DNA of 16,040 bases from JAFAVZ01 sp036009105 (GTDB lineage: Bacteria > Acidobacteriota > Thermoanaerobaculia > Gp7-AA8), in NCBI GenBank assembly GCA_036009105.1, contig DASYMJ010000173.1, positions 1 to 16,040 on the forward strand. The letters run 5' to 3'. Every line of letters starts with the position of its first letter. The first letter of the stretch is position 1. The translations under genes and the position numbers were made by a program. Shown here piece by piece: positions 1 to 6,292 of this stretch. The notes beneath the pieces are model-generated. The model made no database searches. It saw only the letters and a list, made by a program, of their open reading frames with translations, and was not told the DNA's origin.

Positions 1-914
1 TGACTTTTAAGCGTGTCGTCCGCGTGGCGCGTGGTCACCGAAAGTGAGGTCCGGCCGAAGGCGATCGCTTCGAGCGGGAACGTCTCGGCACCCAGCATCT
101 CGCCGAGAAGCGTCCCCTGTGCGAAGTCCGACATGCTATTCCGCGTCGATTCGGTCATGTCCTCGAAGGCACGCCAGCTTTTCGTGGGATCGGTAGGCCT
201 GAGCGCGAGGACGTGATGCAGTTCGGCCAGCTGATGTGCGAGAAATCGGTGATCGGAGCGGCGGAACCGGCGCGCGCCAAGCTCGCGCTCCAGGAAGGAG
301 AGATACATCGGATCGTCGAAGACAAACAGCGCCTCCGTGATCGGCCGTTCCGCCGCCACGAGACAGGCGAGGAGCGCCGTGGCGATTCTGCGAAACCGCA
401 CGCGTTGGGCTGCGTCGGGGTCGTTTAATTTGGCGAAAAATACTTCCAGTGCTCTACCCGTGACATCGCGTACGGTCTCGCGACTTCCATCCAGAAGCGT
501 GCGCCGTCGGAGGAGATCGAAACGGACGGCGGGGTTTGGGTCGCCGATCGTGAGGAAGGCGTAGCGGGAGAGGAAGCGCGTGGCGCTGCCAGCGAGTTCG
601 GGACACTGGTGTTCGGCCACGGCGAGCATGGTCGCGAGATTCGCGATCCACGTTTCCAGCTGCCGGTGGCCGTTCCCGATGAAGTCGTGGACGACGAAGG
701 GAAAGCGCGTCCCGGTCGCGTAGAGATACCGAAGGAGGAGGGATGTTTTCCCGGCACCGATACTTCCGAGAATGTGGATCCCCCGGCGAAACGCTTCGTG
801 CCTGAGAGCGTAGGTCTTGCCGGTCGCGCGTTCGGAGCCAAGGACGATCACCGGCTCCGACACACGACGGGACGGGCGAGGCAGGATGGTGGGCGGACGA
901 AGGACGCGGCTCAT
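1..914 (-). CDS. P-loop ATPase of the VirD4/TraD/HerA/FtsK class, C-terminus cut by window edge
   Basis: I translated this frame by hand. It is open from an ATG at 914 to the left edge (304 codons), with the C-terminal part outside the window. A clear Walker A motif, GSIGAGKTS, lies at residues 50-58. It is preceded by the short beta segment and 'RGIHILG' typical of coupling-protein/HerA ATPases (family form: H-x-L-x-G-x-x-G-x-GKT). It is followed by 'FVVHDFIGNG', the strand that follows the P-loop helix in that class. Walker B and the arginine finger would lie beyond the edge. The ATG overlaps the stop of the upstream coiled-coil gene by four bases (ATGA), so the two are probably translationally coupled. 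Expected role by family: hexameric pumping or remodelling of DNA, in conjugative transfer or in defence. Which of these applies here cannot be told from the sequence. The N-terminal 20 residues are Arg/Pro-rich. ATPase class is fairly sure, subfamily is not. Confidence 0.72.
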   Translation of the reverse strand, partial: MSRVLRPPTILPRPSRRVSEPVIVLGSERATGKTYALRHEAFRRGIHILGSIGAGKTSLLLRYLYATGTRFPFVVHDFIGNGHRQLETWIANLATMLAVAEHQCPELAGSATRFLSRYAFLTIGDPNPAVRFDLLRRRTLLDGSRETVRDVTGRALEVFFAKLNDPDAAQRVRFRRIATALLACLVAAERPITEALFVFDDPMYLSFLERELGARRFRRSDHRFLAHQLAELHHVLALRPTDPTKSWRAFEDMTESTRNSMSDFAQGTLLGEMLGAETFPLEAIAFGRTSLSVTTRHADDTLKS

Positions 915-1786
915 TGGACGCCTCCGGCGAACGCCTCGGTGGCGGCGAGGAGTTCGGTCGTGTCGCGGTGCTTCGCCGCCGCCTTCGCGCGCTCTTTCAG
1001 ATCGAGGTAGGCGGCGTGGTAGGCCACGATCTCGTCCGGCGCGACGGTGGGGCCGAGCATGAGCCCGAGCACGGCATCGCGCGAGCGCTCGGCGGCCGCC
1101 TCCGACGGGAGATCGTCCTCAAGTCGTGCGGCGAGGTAGATGCAGGCCGCATACGCATGGTAGGGATGCGCGGGATCGGCCGGGACGGCGCCGATCTGAA
1201 CGTCGCGGACGATGCGGGCGGCTTCTCCTTCGTTCTTCCGGCGGGCGGTCTCCGCGCGTTCGAGGCGCGCCGCACGTACGCGGTCGACTCGCTGCGTCGC
1301 GACGGCGCGCTCCTGGTCGGCGCGCTGCTTCTCCGCCGCGCGCGCCGCACGCCGAGCGTCGAGTTGGTCTTGCAGATCCTCGGCTTGCACCGTGGCCGCG
1401 AGGGTTCGGCCGCGCAGCTCCTCCGTGATGGCTGCGCCGATGTGTGCTTTGCGCGCGGCGGCTTCGGCACGACGCGCCTCGTTCTCCGCGCGCTTCGTCT
1501 GGAAATCATCGATCTCCGTTGCGAGCTGCTCGATGTCGCGGGCAAGGCGCGCGCTCGACCGCGCGATGTTCTCGCCGTGCGCGGCGACGCGCTCGATGTT
1601 CTCCACAACGCCGTTCAGCGTGCTCGTGGTGCGGCGGAGCCGCTCCGCTTGCCGGAGCGAGATTTTCCCGTGGCCGATTTGGGTGATGGCGGTCTGGATG
1701 ACGTCCGTCGCCGTGTGGTCGAGAGGGCGCATCGGCACGAGTTCGGCGGTGTCGCGACGAATCGCAAGGGCGGTGGTTTCGGTCAT
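911..1786 (-). CDS. Long coiled-coil protein of unknown function
   Basis: The product is 291 residues. The ATG at 1786 is chosen because AAGGAG lies eight bases upstream and it overlaps the previous gene's stop as ATGA. A longer in-frame reading further upstream has Arg/Pro-rich shadow composition. Residues about 40-200 are almost continuously helical and charged (Arg, Glu, Ala, Gln rich), with heptad-like spacing that predicts a long coiled coil. The C-terminal 90 residues look like a compact helical bundle with several Tyr and Leu. No signal peptide or membrane segment is visible and I recognise no family. It sits between a membrane protein and a P-loop ATPase, both joined by four-base overlaps, so the three products are probably made together and may form one complex. 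The coiled coil could be a scaffold or adaptor linking the membrane protein to the ATPase (inference). Confidence 0.7.
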   Translation of the reverse strand: MTETTALAIRRDTAELVPMRPLDHTATDVIQTAITQIGHGKISLRQAERLRRTTSTLNGVVENIERVAAHGENIARSSARLARDIEQLATEIDDFQTKRAENEARRAEAAARKAHIGAAITEELRGRTLAATVQAEDLQDQLDARRAARAAEKQRADQERAVATQRVDRVRAARLERAETARRKNEGEAARIVRDVQIGAVPADPAHPYHAYAACIYLAARLEDDLPSEAAAERSRDAVLGLMLGPTVAPDEIVAYHAAYLDLKERAKAAAKHRDTTELLAATEAFAGGVQ

Positions 1787-2277
1787 GGCTGCGTCTCCTT
1801 GAGGTGCTTGAGTTGTTCGCGCAGGTCGTCGATGCGCCAGTGGGTCTGCGTGACGATGTCTTGTACGAGGTGGTGGACGGTGCTCGACGCGTCGAGGATC
1901 GCGGCGACTTCCGCGCGGTGGTACTGCGCCGTGGCGGAGTCGGCGGCACGGAGGACGTTTCCGGCATGGCGCACACCGAGCGCGAAGCCGCCGAGAAGCG
2001 CCAGGAGTACCAGCACGGCGGTCGCGAGCACGAAGACACCGATGCTCGCGGGAAGCGTGAGGACGAAGTACTGCGCCAAAGTCTCTTCGCGAATCGCCGA
2101 GCACCCGGTCGCGAGCGCGAGGAGGAGCAGCACGAGTACGAGGGACACGCGCCGGCGACGCCGGGAAGTGCGGCGGGATAAGTCGCGAGAAGGTTGCGGG
2201 TGATGTCCGAGAGGAAATGCAAAATCACCCCTCAGCACGTAAGAGCTGAGGGGTGACCTGACAGGTAGAGCAGACAT
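1783..2277 (-). CDS. Small membrane protein, possible lipoprotein-type first segment, unknown function
   Basis: From the ATG at 2277 the product is 164 residues. That start has GGAAAGGA eight bases upstream, but a strong terminator-like hairpin (2225-2256) then falls inside the first 20 codons. The alternative is a GTG at 2148, which would begin directly at the hydrophobic stretch. Visible parts: an Arg-rich segment, a hydrophobic run ending in 'LATGC' (lipobox-like, weak at -3), a second hydrophobic segment of about 25 residues ('SIGVFVLATAVLVLLALLGG'), then about 70 mostly helical residues with His and Asp. The stop overlaps the start of the coiled-coil gene (ATGA). I recognise no family. 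Given the neighbours it could anchor the coiled-coil/ATPase pair at the inner membrane. The gene is likely real; the exact start is uncertain. Confidence 0.6.
   Translation of the reverse strand: MSALPVRSPLSSYVLRGDFAFPLGHHPQPSRDLSRRTSRRRRRVSLVLVLLLLALATGCSAIREETLAQYFVLTLPASIGVFVLATAVLVLLALLGGFALGVRHAGNVLRAADSATAQYHRAEVAAILDASSTVHHLVQDIVTQTHWRIDDLREQLKHLKETQP
2225..2256 (-). terminator. Rho-independent terminator or attenuator after the DprA/PRTase pair
   Basis: A perfect 12-bp inverted repeat (2225-2236 with 2245-2256, core CACCCCTCAGC / GCTGAGGGGTG) has an 8-base loop. On the minus strand it is followed at once by TTTTGCATTT. On the plus strand no T tract follows. It therefore points the same way as the genes around it, 124 bases after the phosphoribosyltransferase stop. 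It also lies inside the 5' part of the membrane-protein reading frame if that starts at 2277, so it may act as an attenuator between the two gene groups. Confidence 0.75.
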
Positions 2278-2379
2278 TGGTTCGATCCTTTCCGGTGCGC
2301 CTTGAGGAACGCATCTCATGGATCGGAACTCTGAACCTCGGCCACCCGGCTGAATCGGAGCCCGTCGAAGTCGGGCGGA

Positions 2380-2997
2380 TCAGGCGAGGTCGTCGAAGAC
2401 CCGCCGCGCGACGAACAGGCCGCGAACCGAGAGCCCGGGAAAGCGCGTCGCGAGCACGCGCTTGGCGGCGACGAAGTGTGCGCCCGTCGTGAGAACGTCA
2501 TCCACGAGCGCGATAGAAGTTGGAGGCGGGTGCGAGATGTCCTCGTCGATCTCAAGGTTCGCGATGAGTTGCTCGATTGTTGGTCGGGCAGCCGTGGCAT
2601 GCGCGGGCTCCGTGCTCTCGGCCAGGACGAGCAGCTCGCGGATGTCGAGTTGGCGCTCCTCGTCGAACGCATGCAGCACGCGGAGCATGCGATCGTCGTA
2701 GAGCGGATCGTCCTTGCGCTTCGATGGAGGCATTGGAACGAACGTGACGGAGCGGAGCCGCTGAAGATTCAGTGAGTCGCGAAACTCGCCCGCGACGTGC
2801 CGGATCGCTTCTTCCTTGTAGCGCCACTCGGGCCGGCCACGCCGGTCGGGCGACTTTTTCAGATTCAGGATGAGGCGATTCGTTTCGCTGTGGGTGAAGC
2901 CGCGGCCGGAGGTGTATTCGCGGAGGAAGTAGACCTGGTCGGAAGCGGCAAGATGAGCGTAGAGGGGGCGGAGAAGATCATCGACGGCGGTGAACAT
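2380..2997 (-). CDS. ComF-like phosphoribosyltransferase, ShosT-like toxin candidate
   Basis: The product is 205 residues, with ATG at 2997 and GGAGG nine bases upstream. It has a type I phosphoribosyltransferase fold signature. The PRPP loop 'IALVDDVLTTGAHF' (residues 162-175) carries the paired acidic residues and the TTG turn. 'FVPMPPSKRKDDPLYDDRM' (86-104) resembles the ComF-type flexible-loop region. ComF itself has an N-terminal zinc-binding part; here no Cys cluster is seen, so it is not ordinary ComF. The gene overlaps the end of the DprA-like gene by 20 bases, so the two are co-transcribed. A PRTase next to a DprA-like protein is the layout of the ShosTA defence pair, in which the PRTase is reported as the toxin and the DprA-like protein as the antitoxin. 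Fold assignment is strong; ShosT assignment rests on architecture. Confidence 0.8.
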   Translation of the reverse strand: MFTAVDDLLRPLYAHLAASDQVYFLREYTSGRGFTHSETNRLILNLKKSPDRRGRPEWRYKEEAIRHVAGEFRDSLNLQRLRSVTFVPMPPSKRKDDPLYDDRMLRVLHAFDEERQLDIRELLVLAESTEPAHATAARPTIEQLIANLEIDEDISHPPPTSIALVDDVLTTGAHFVAAKRVLATRFPGLSVRGLFVARRVFDDLA

Positions 2998-3892
2998 CCC
3001 GGAGCGCCTCCACGATCTCGGCGTGATCGCGCACGCGGATCGCGCCTTGCCGCTCGTACTCGTGCGGCCACTTGAGGTCTGGATTGTGGAAGCACCGATC
3101 GAGGATGAAGAGCTTGCGCCCCTGCTGCACTGCGGCGCGCGCTTGGAAGAGCGTCCCCGACGTATCGCTCGCTTCGACGATGACCGTGGCGAGCGTGAGC
3201 GCGGACATGGTGATGTTCCGCTCGGGGAAGAAACTCCGGTTGTGCATCCACGTCTGCTGGAAGTACCGGAGGACCGGCACCTGACTCACGACGAGGAATT
3301 CTTCTGCGATGCGCTTCTGAAGCTCCGCGTTCGCGCGTGGGTAGGTCTCCGAGATCGGCGTCCCGATGACCGCGATCGTGCGGCCGCCGGCGGCGAGCGT
3401 CGTTTCATGCGCCTGCGTGTCGATGCCTTCCGCGAGGCCGGAGACGATCGTCCAGTCTTCCGCGACGAGCGCCCGCACGAGGGTGTCCGTCTCGGCGAGC
3501 GCGTCGGGCGAGGGCTTTCGCGTGCCGACGATCGCGACGGCGTTCGTCTCGACGAGGTTCCATGTCCCCAGGTGGTAGAGAAGCTCCACCGGGTAGCGCG
3601 CGTCGCGGAGCTCCTTCGGGTACTCGTATGTCTGGTGGATCGTGAGCCCGAAGCGCTCGACGCCGCGCTCGGCGAGTTTCGCGAGGACTTCGCGCGCCGT
3701 GCTGTCGGCGAGCGTGTGCGGAACGAAATCGGACGGTAGTGCGTCCGGGCGAGCGCGAAACCTGTCCGCGATCTTCTTGAAGGTCGCGCCAGGCTGCGCC
3801 CATAGCCACTCGTACGCTCCGAGTTCGAGGAGCGGCGAAACACCGCGAACGAAATCGTCCGCATCACGAAAGGCGAGCGCGCTCTGTTGCAT
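2978..3892 (-). CDS. DprA-like SLOG-domain protein, ShosA-like antitoxin candidate
   Basis: The product is 304 residues. I chose ATG 3892 ('MQQSALAF') because GAGG lies six bases upstream and the sequence upstream loses coding character. Residues 1-95 form a helical N-terminal region. Residues 100-270 are a DprA/Smf Rossmann-like (SLOG) domain: 'AIVGTRKPSPDALAE' (120-134), 'WTIVSGLAEGIDTQAH' (147-162), 'GGRTIAVIGTPI' (169-180), 'FPERNITMSALT' (222-233) and 'VIVEASDTSGTLFQARAA' (237-254). Housekeeping DprA has G-S-R/G-T-R, SGxAxGID and FPxRNRIIxGLS in the same order. Here the last motif is changed (ERNITMSAL) and the C-terminal winged-helix domain is absent. These differences, plus the overlapping phosphoribosyltransferase gene and the nearby integrase, favour an accessory ShosA-type protein over competence DprA. 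It probably acts in the cytoplasm and controls the PRTase (inference). Confidence 0.82.
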   Translation of the reverse strand: MQQSALAFRDADDFVRGVSPLLELGAYEWLWAQPGATFKKIADRFRARPDALPSDFVPHTLADSTAREVLAKLAERGVERFGLTIHQTYEYPKELRDARYPVELLYHLGTWNLVETNAVAIVGTRKPSPDALAETDTLVRALVAEDWTIVSGLAEGIDTQAHETTLAAGGRTIAVIGTPISETYPRANAELQKRIAEEFLVVSQVPVLRYFQQTWMHNRSFFPERNITMSALTLATVIVEASDTSGTLFQARAAVQQGRKLFILDRCFHNPDLKWPHEYERQGAIRVRDHAEIVEALRDVHRRR

Positions 3893-3919
3893 GGAAAGCC
3901 TCGGTTGATTGTATCGCTG

Positions 3920-3936
3920 CTCTCCAGGTCGGAGAG
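3920..3936. promoter_or_regulatory. Inverted repeat upstream of the DprA-like gene, candidate operator
   Basis: CTCTCC-AGGTC-GGAGAG is a perfect 6+5+6 inverted repeat about 28 bases upstream of the ATG at 3892. A further GGAGAG with an imperfect partner lies at 3942-3956. On the minus strand a TACAAT (-10-like) follows at 3913-3908, with no good -35. Toxin-antitoxin operons often autoregulate, so an operator here is plausible but unproven. Confidence 0.35.
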
Positions 3937-4029
3937 ATCGTCTCTTCCTTGGAGAGGTGTCCGTGCCGCACGAGGGCCGCGAACGGTGGACGCGTGGCGG
4001 GATGCCCCGCCGAGAGAAGGGAACGAAGC

Positions 4030-4060
4030 AGGCCGCCGCATGTGCGAGCGGCGGCGGCCT
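4030..4060 (-). terminator. Hairpin downstream of the integrase gene
   Basis: AGGCCGCCGC (4030-4039) pairs perfectly with GCGGCGGCCT (4051-4060) across an 11-base loop. It begins 18 bases after the integrase stop at 4078. The following minus-strand sequence (TGCTTCGTTCCC) is only weakly T-rich, so it is a moderate terminator candidate. It would insulate the integrase transcript from the DprA/PRTase promoter. Confidence 0.5.
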
Positions 4061-4077
4061 ACGATCTGAAAACAGGA

Positions 4078-5361
4078 TCACGGTTTTGCTCCTTTCGTTC
4101 TACGCGGCGAAGAGCGGCGGCTTCGGCGTGGCGATCCGTAGCGGTCGTCCATCGACTTCCGCACGGGATCGAGCACCCGCTGATCGGGTCGCGCGTACCG
4201 GGCGGTGGTTGCTTGGTCGGCGTGTCCCATGACCTTGCCGATGATCGCGAGGGAGAGACCATCGGAAGCCAGGGACGAGCCGTAGGTGTGCCGGAGATCG
4301 TGGAAGCGCACTTTGCGAGTGATGCCGGCGAGCTTCTTCGCGAGCGCGAAGGTGCGGCGGATGCGCGTGATCGAGAGCGGCAAGCCGCCTTCGTCGACGA
4401 AGACGAGTTCTCCCCCGACGACGGGGCGTGACTGACACTCACGGAGGGCGGCGGCGCACGGCGCCGCGATCGGGACGATGACCTCACGCTTGGTCTTCTC
4501 CATCACGAGTTGAATCCAGCCCTCCTTCCAGCGCACGTTCTCCCAGGAGAGGCGACAGAGATCGCCAAGCCGAAGGCCGGTCGTGAGCGCGACCACGAAG
4601 AAGGGACGGAGGGCGCGGAAATGCGCCCAGAGTTCGGCTGCAGTCGGGCTGTCCCACCGGCGGCCGCCGCCGAATGCGCGCGGCGCCTTGAACCGCGTGG
4701 AGGATGTCACGGCGCCGCTGCGGTGGCGCGAACGAAGATCGGCGAGGAACGCTTTGCGGTCGCGGAACGCGCGGAGGAAGGCGGCGCTCTCCTCCTCGGT
4801 CAGCTCGTTCTTCGGCTTGTTTTCGTCTGCGCGTTCGAGCGATCGTTTGAACGGACTCTCCTCGATGATGTCGAAGCGCACGGCGTGGTTCACGAGCGCC
4901 CGAAGGACGTTCGCGTAGCCGTTGATCGTCGCGCCGGCGAGCGGCCGCTTTCCGTGAAGCCGGCGGTCTTGGATCAACTCCTTCACCCACAAATTCACGG
5001 CGCCTGTCGTGATGTCGGAGAGGCGCGTCTCGCCGAACGTCTCAAGGACGTAGTGTTCGATGACCATGCGATATCCCTCGACGGTGGACGGCCGGCGACC
5101 CTCCATCACGAGGTCGAAGTACCTGTCGTAGAACTCGCGGAGCGTCGGCGCGATGATGGAGGGGCGGGAGTTTCCCCGGTTCGCTCGCGCGCGGAACTCG
5201 ACGAGCACCTTCTCCGCCTCCTCCAGCGAGACATCGTGCAGCGTCTGGCGCAGCCGCGCGCGACCCTTTCGGCCTTTGATGTAGACGGAGATTTTCGCCG
5301 TGCGGGTGGCTGCGTCGTAGCTGAGGCCGCGCGCCGGCTTTCGCGGCTTCCGGCGCGCCAC
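4078..5361 (-). CDS. Tyrosine recombinase (phage-type integrase)
   Basis: The product is 427 residues from a GTG at 5361, two bases after the excisionase-like stop. Upstream reading in this frame is Pro/Arg-rich shadow sequence. Domains: an N-terminal beta-rich arm-binding-like segment (residues about 12-60), a SAM-like core-binding domain (about 72-170) and a catalytic domain (about 185-400). The catalytic set is complete: Arg264 in 'TTGLRLGDL', Lys289 in 'MEKTK', His354 and Arg357 in 'HDLRHT', His380 in 'GHADQATT' and the nucleophile Tyr389 in 'TARYARP'. An extra stretch of about 40 residues (210-250, Ser/Arg/Gly-rich) lies just before the first catalytic Arg. The C-terminus is basic. It should catalyse integration and excision of the element, most likely at the tRNA-Pro fragment 400 bases away. 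Confidence 0.93.
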   Translation of the reverse strand: MARRKPRKPARGLSYDAATRTAKISVYIKGRKGRARLRQTLHDVSLEEAEKVLVEFRARANRGNSRPSIIAPTLREFYDRYFDLVMEGRRPSTVEGYRMVIEHYVLETFGETRLSDITTGAVNLWVKELIQDRRLHGKRPLAGATINGYANVLRALVNHAVRFDIIEESPFKRSLERADENKPKNELTEEESAAFLRAFRDRKAFLADLRSRHRSGAVTSSTRFKAPRAFGGGRRWDSPTAAELWAHFRALRPFFVVALTTGLRLGDLCRLSWENVRWKEGWIQLVMEKTKREVIVPIAAPCAAALRECQSRPVVGGELVFVDEGGLPLSITRIRRTFALAKKLAGITRKVRFHDLRHTYGSSLASDGLSLAIIGKVMGHADQATTARYARPDQRVLDPVRKSMDDRYGSPRRSRRSSPRRTKGAKP

Positions 5362-5363
5362 GC

Positions 5364-5576
5364 CTACGCGATCCGACGCGGCGGAAGACGGACCGCGCGG
5401 CGATCGCGGCGGGCGCGGATCGCGGCGTCCACCGCCGTCCGGCGGTACAGGATAAGGCGGTCCGAGATCCGCTGCTCCGGCTCCGGGAACCAGCCGTCCC
5501 GCTCCCACTTCGCGATGGTCTGGGTCTGGACGCCGAGTTCCGCGGCGAGGATGTGACGGGCGACGAATGGGCTCAT
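5364..5576 (-). CDS. Small MerR/AlpA-like HTH protein, excisionase-like
   Basis: The product is 70 residues. ATG 5576 has a strong AGGAGG six bases upstream. The sequence 'RHILAAELGVQTQTIAKWERDGWFPEP' has the MerR/AlpA-type winged helix-turn-helix pattern (helix, GV turn, recognition helix, then W-x-x-x-G-x-x-P). 'LILYRRTAVDAAI' is the wing and final helix seen in phage excisionases and Cox/AlpA proteins. It lies immediately upstream of the integrase with a two-base gap, so they share one transcript. Likely role: directionality factor and/or regulator of the integrase. Confidence 0.8.
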   Translation of the reverse strand: MSPFVARHILAAELGVQTQTIAKWERDGWFPEPEQRISDRLILYRRTAVDAAIRARRDRRAVRLPPRRIA

Positions 5577-5765
5577 GGAATTCCTCCTGTGCGATCGTCG
5601 CAGCAACGCCATGCACGTCGTCCGACTCGGGCGAAGTGGGACGGAGTGCGAACGATTTCGCCCGCGAGGGCGTACTAGGCGCGAAACTAGACTCGTGGCC
5701 TGTTTCGGCGGGTGGGTGGGATGCGGCGGCTGCCGCTAAATCGTGGTGGGGATTAGGGTTAGATT
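5577..5765. other. Non-coding region between excisionase-like gene and tRNA fragment (attP arm / promoter region)
   Basis: This stretch of 189 bases holds no convincing gene. It must contain the promoter for the excisionase-integrase transcript, and by position it could contain integrase arm sites. I see a direct repeat ACTAG-N7-ACTAG at about 5674-5690, a short CGCCC/GGGCG inverted repeat near 5657-5670, and a run of GGTG/GGGT repeats next to the tRNA end. None is diagnostic alone. Confidence 0.4.
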
Positions 5766-5814
5766 TGGTCGGGCAGGGGGGATTTGAACCCCCGACCACC
5801 TGAACCCCATTCAG
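5766..5814 (-). other. 3' half of tRNA-Pro(GGG), probable attachment site
   Basis: Read on the minus strand, 5814 to 5766 gives an anticodon arm, variable loop, T arm, acceptor strand and encoded CCA. The anticodon loop is ATGGGGT (U33, anticodon GGG, G37) between CTGA and TCAG. The five-base variable loop is TGGTC. The T arm is GGGGG-TTCAAAT-CCCCC. The 3' acceptor strand is CTGCCCG, with discriminator A and then CCA. Anticodon GGG with G37 fits proline. No D arm or 5' acceptor strand (expected CGGGCAG) occurs upstream, so this is not a functional tRNA. Tyrosine recombinases often use this part of a tRNA gene as the crossover core, and the integrase lies 400 bases downstream of the CCA end. 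The HTH gene's stop codon (5811-5813) falls inside it. Confidence 0.8.
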
Positions 5815-6272
5815 CGAGTCGTCGGCCGACCTACGTTCGATGCGGTCTCAAGCCATGCTTCCATCGTGGCCGTCACCCGCTGAGTGGGAGCATGCCGGCC
5901 CGTTTCGGTGTCCTCGATCGTTCCGACCTCGAGGTCGAGTTCGCGGGCTAATTCGCGGGTACTCATGGCGATGGCAGTCCGCGCGCGCCTCAGGGTTTCA
6001 CCGAAGGTTGCGGGCTCAGGCCGCCAGTCAAAGCCGAGAAAAGCGATGGCTTGAGGAACGTGCCTGAGGTCAGGAGCGGTTCGATTTACTTCCCAATTCC
6101 GGTAGGTGGCTAGGTTGACGCCTAGCTGACGGGCGGCTTCCGACTGATGGAGCCGCAGCTCCCATCGACGTTTTCGGAGTAGATCCCCAAGCGTTCCATC
6201 CGGTACACGACGGCGCTCGTACCGCCGCTCGACCGGCCGAACCACCAGAAGTGTCGAGTGGCAAAAAGGCAC
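5811..6272 (-). CDS. Double helix-turn-helix (XRE-like) regulator
   Basis: The product is up to 153 residues from a GTG at 6272. A second GTG at 6245 is also possible, and neither has a clear ribosome site. Two HTH units are visible. The first is 'LGDLLRKRRWELRLHQSEAARQLGVNLATYRNWEVNRTAP', with the XRE Q-x-x-x-A-x-x-L-G-V...W-E pattern, ending in 'QAIAFLGFDWRP'. The second is 'FGETLRRARTAIAMSTRELARELDLEVGTIEDTETGRHAP'. Duplicated XRE-like units of this length recur in small regulators carried by accessory DNA. The gene ends inside the tRNA fragment and begins at the comM breakpoint, so it fills the whole space between the two junctions. It may be an element regulator. Its targets are unknown. 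Confidence 0.7.
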   Translation of the reverse strand: MPFCHSTLLVVRPVERRYERRRVPDGTLGDLLRKRRWELRLHQSEAARQLGVNLATYRNWEVNRTAPDLRHVPQAIAFLGFDWRPEPATFGETLRRARTAIAMSTRELARELDLEVGTIEDTETGRHAPTQRVTATMEAWLETASNVGRPTTR

Positions 6273-6292
6273 CGCAGGGATGTCCCTGCGGT
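6271..6292 (-). repeat. 22-bp palindrome at the comM breakpoint, possible terminator on the minus strand
   Basis: ACCGCAGGGA-TG-TCCCTGCGGT is a perfect 10-bp inverted repeat with a two-base centre. The right arm encodes the C-P-C-G of ComM; the left arm lies outside comM homology. On the minus strand the palindrome is followed by GCCTTTTTG, so it could work as a terminator. It sits exactly where comM homology begins. Confidence 0.6.

Noticed and set aside
425..841. Minus-strand frame of 138 codons at the left end
   Set aside because: It is the +1 shadow of the P-loop ATPase frame, which has Walker A and continues through the window edge.
914..2203. Long plus-strand open frame opposite the coiled-coil and membrane genes
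   Set aside because: Antisense shadow in high-GC DNA; the minus-strand genes have ribosome sites and coupled ATGA junctions.
2978..3892. Housekeeping dprA sitting next to comM, as in many genomes
   Set aside because: The protein lacks the winged-helix C-terminus and has changed late motifs. It overlaps a PRTase gene, is on the opposite strand from comM, and is separated from it by an integrase and an att fragment.
5766..5850. Intact tRNA gene
   Set aside because: Only the anticodon arm to CCA can be folded; no D arm or 5' acceptor strand pairs with CTGCCCG in the upstream sequence.
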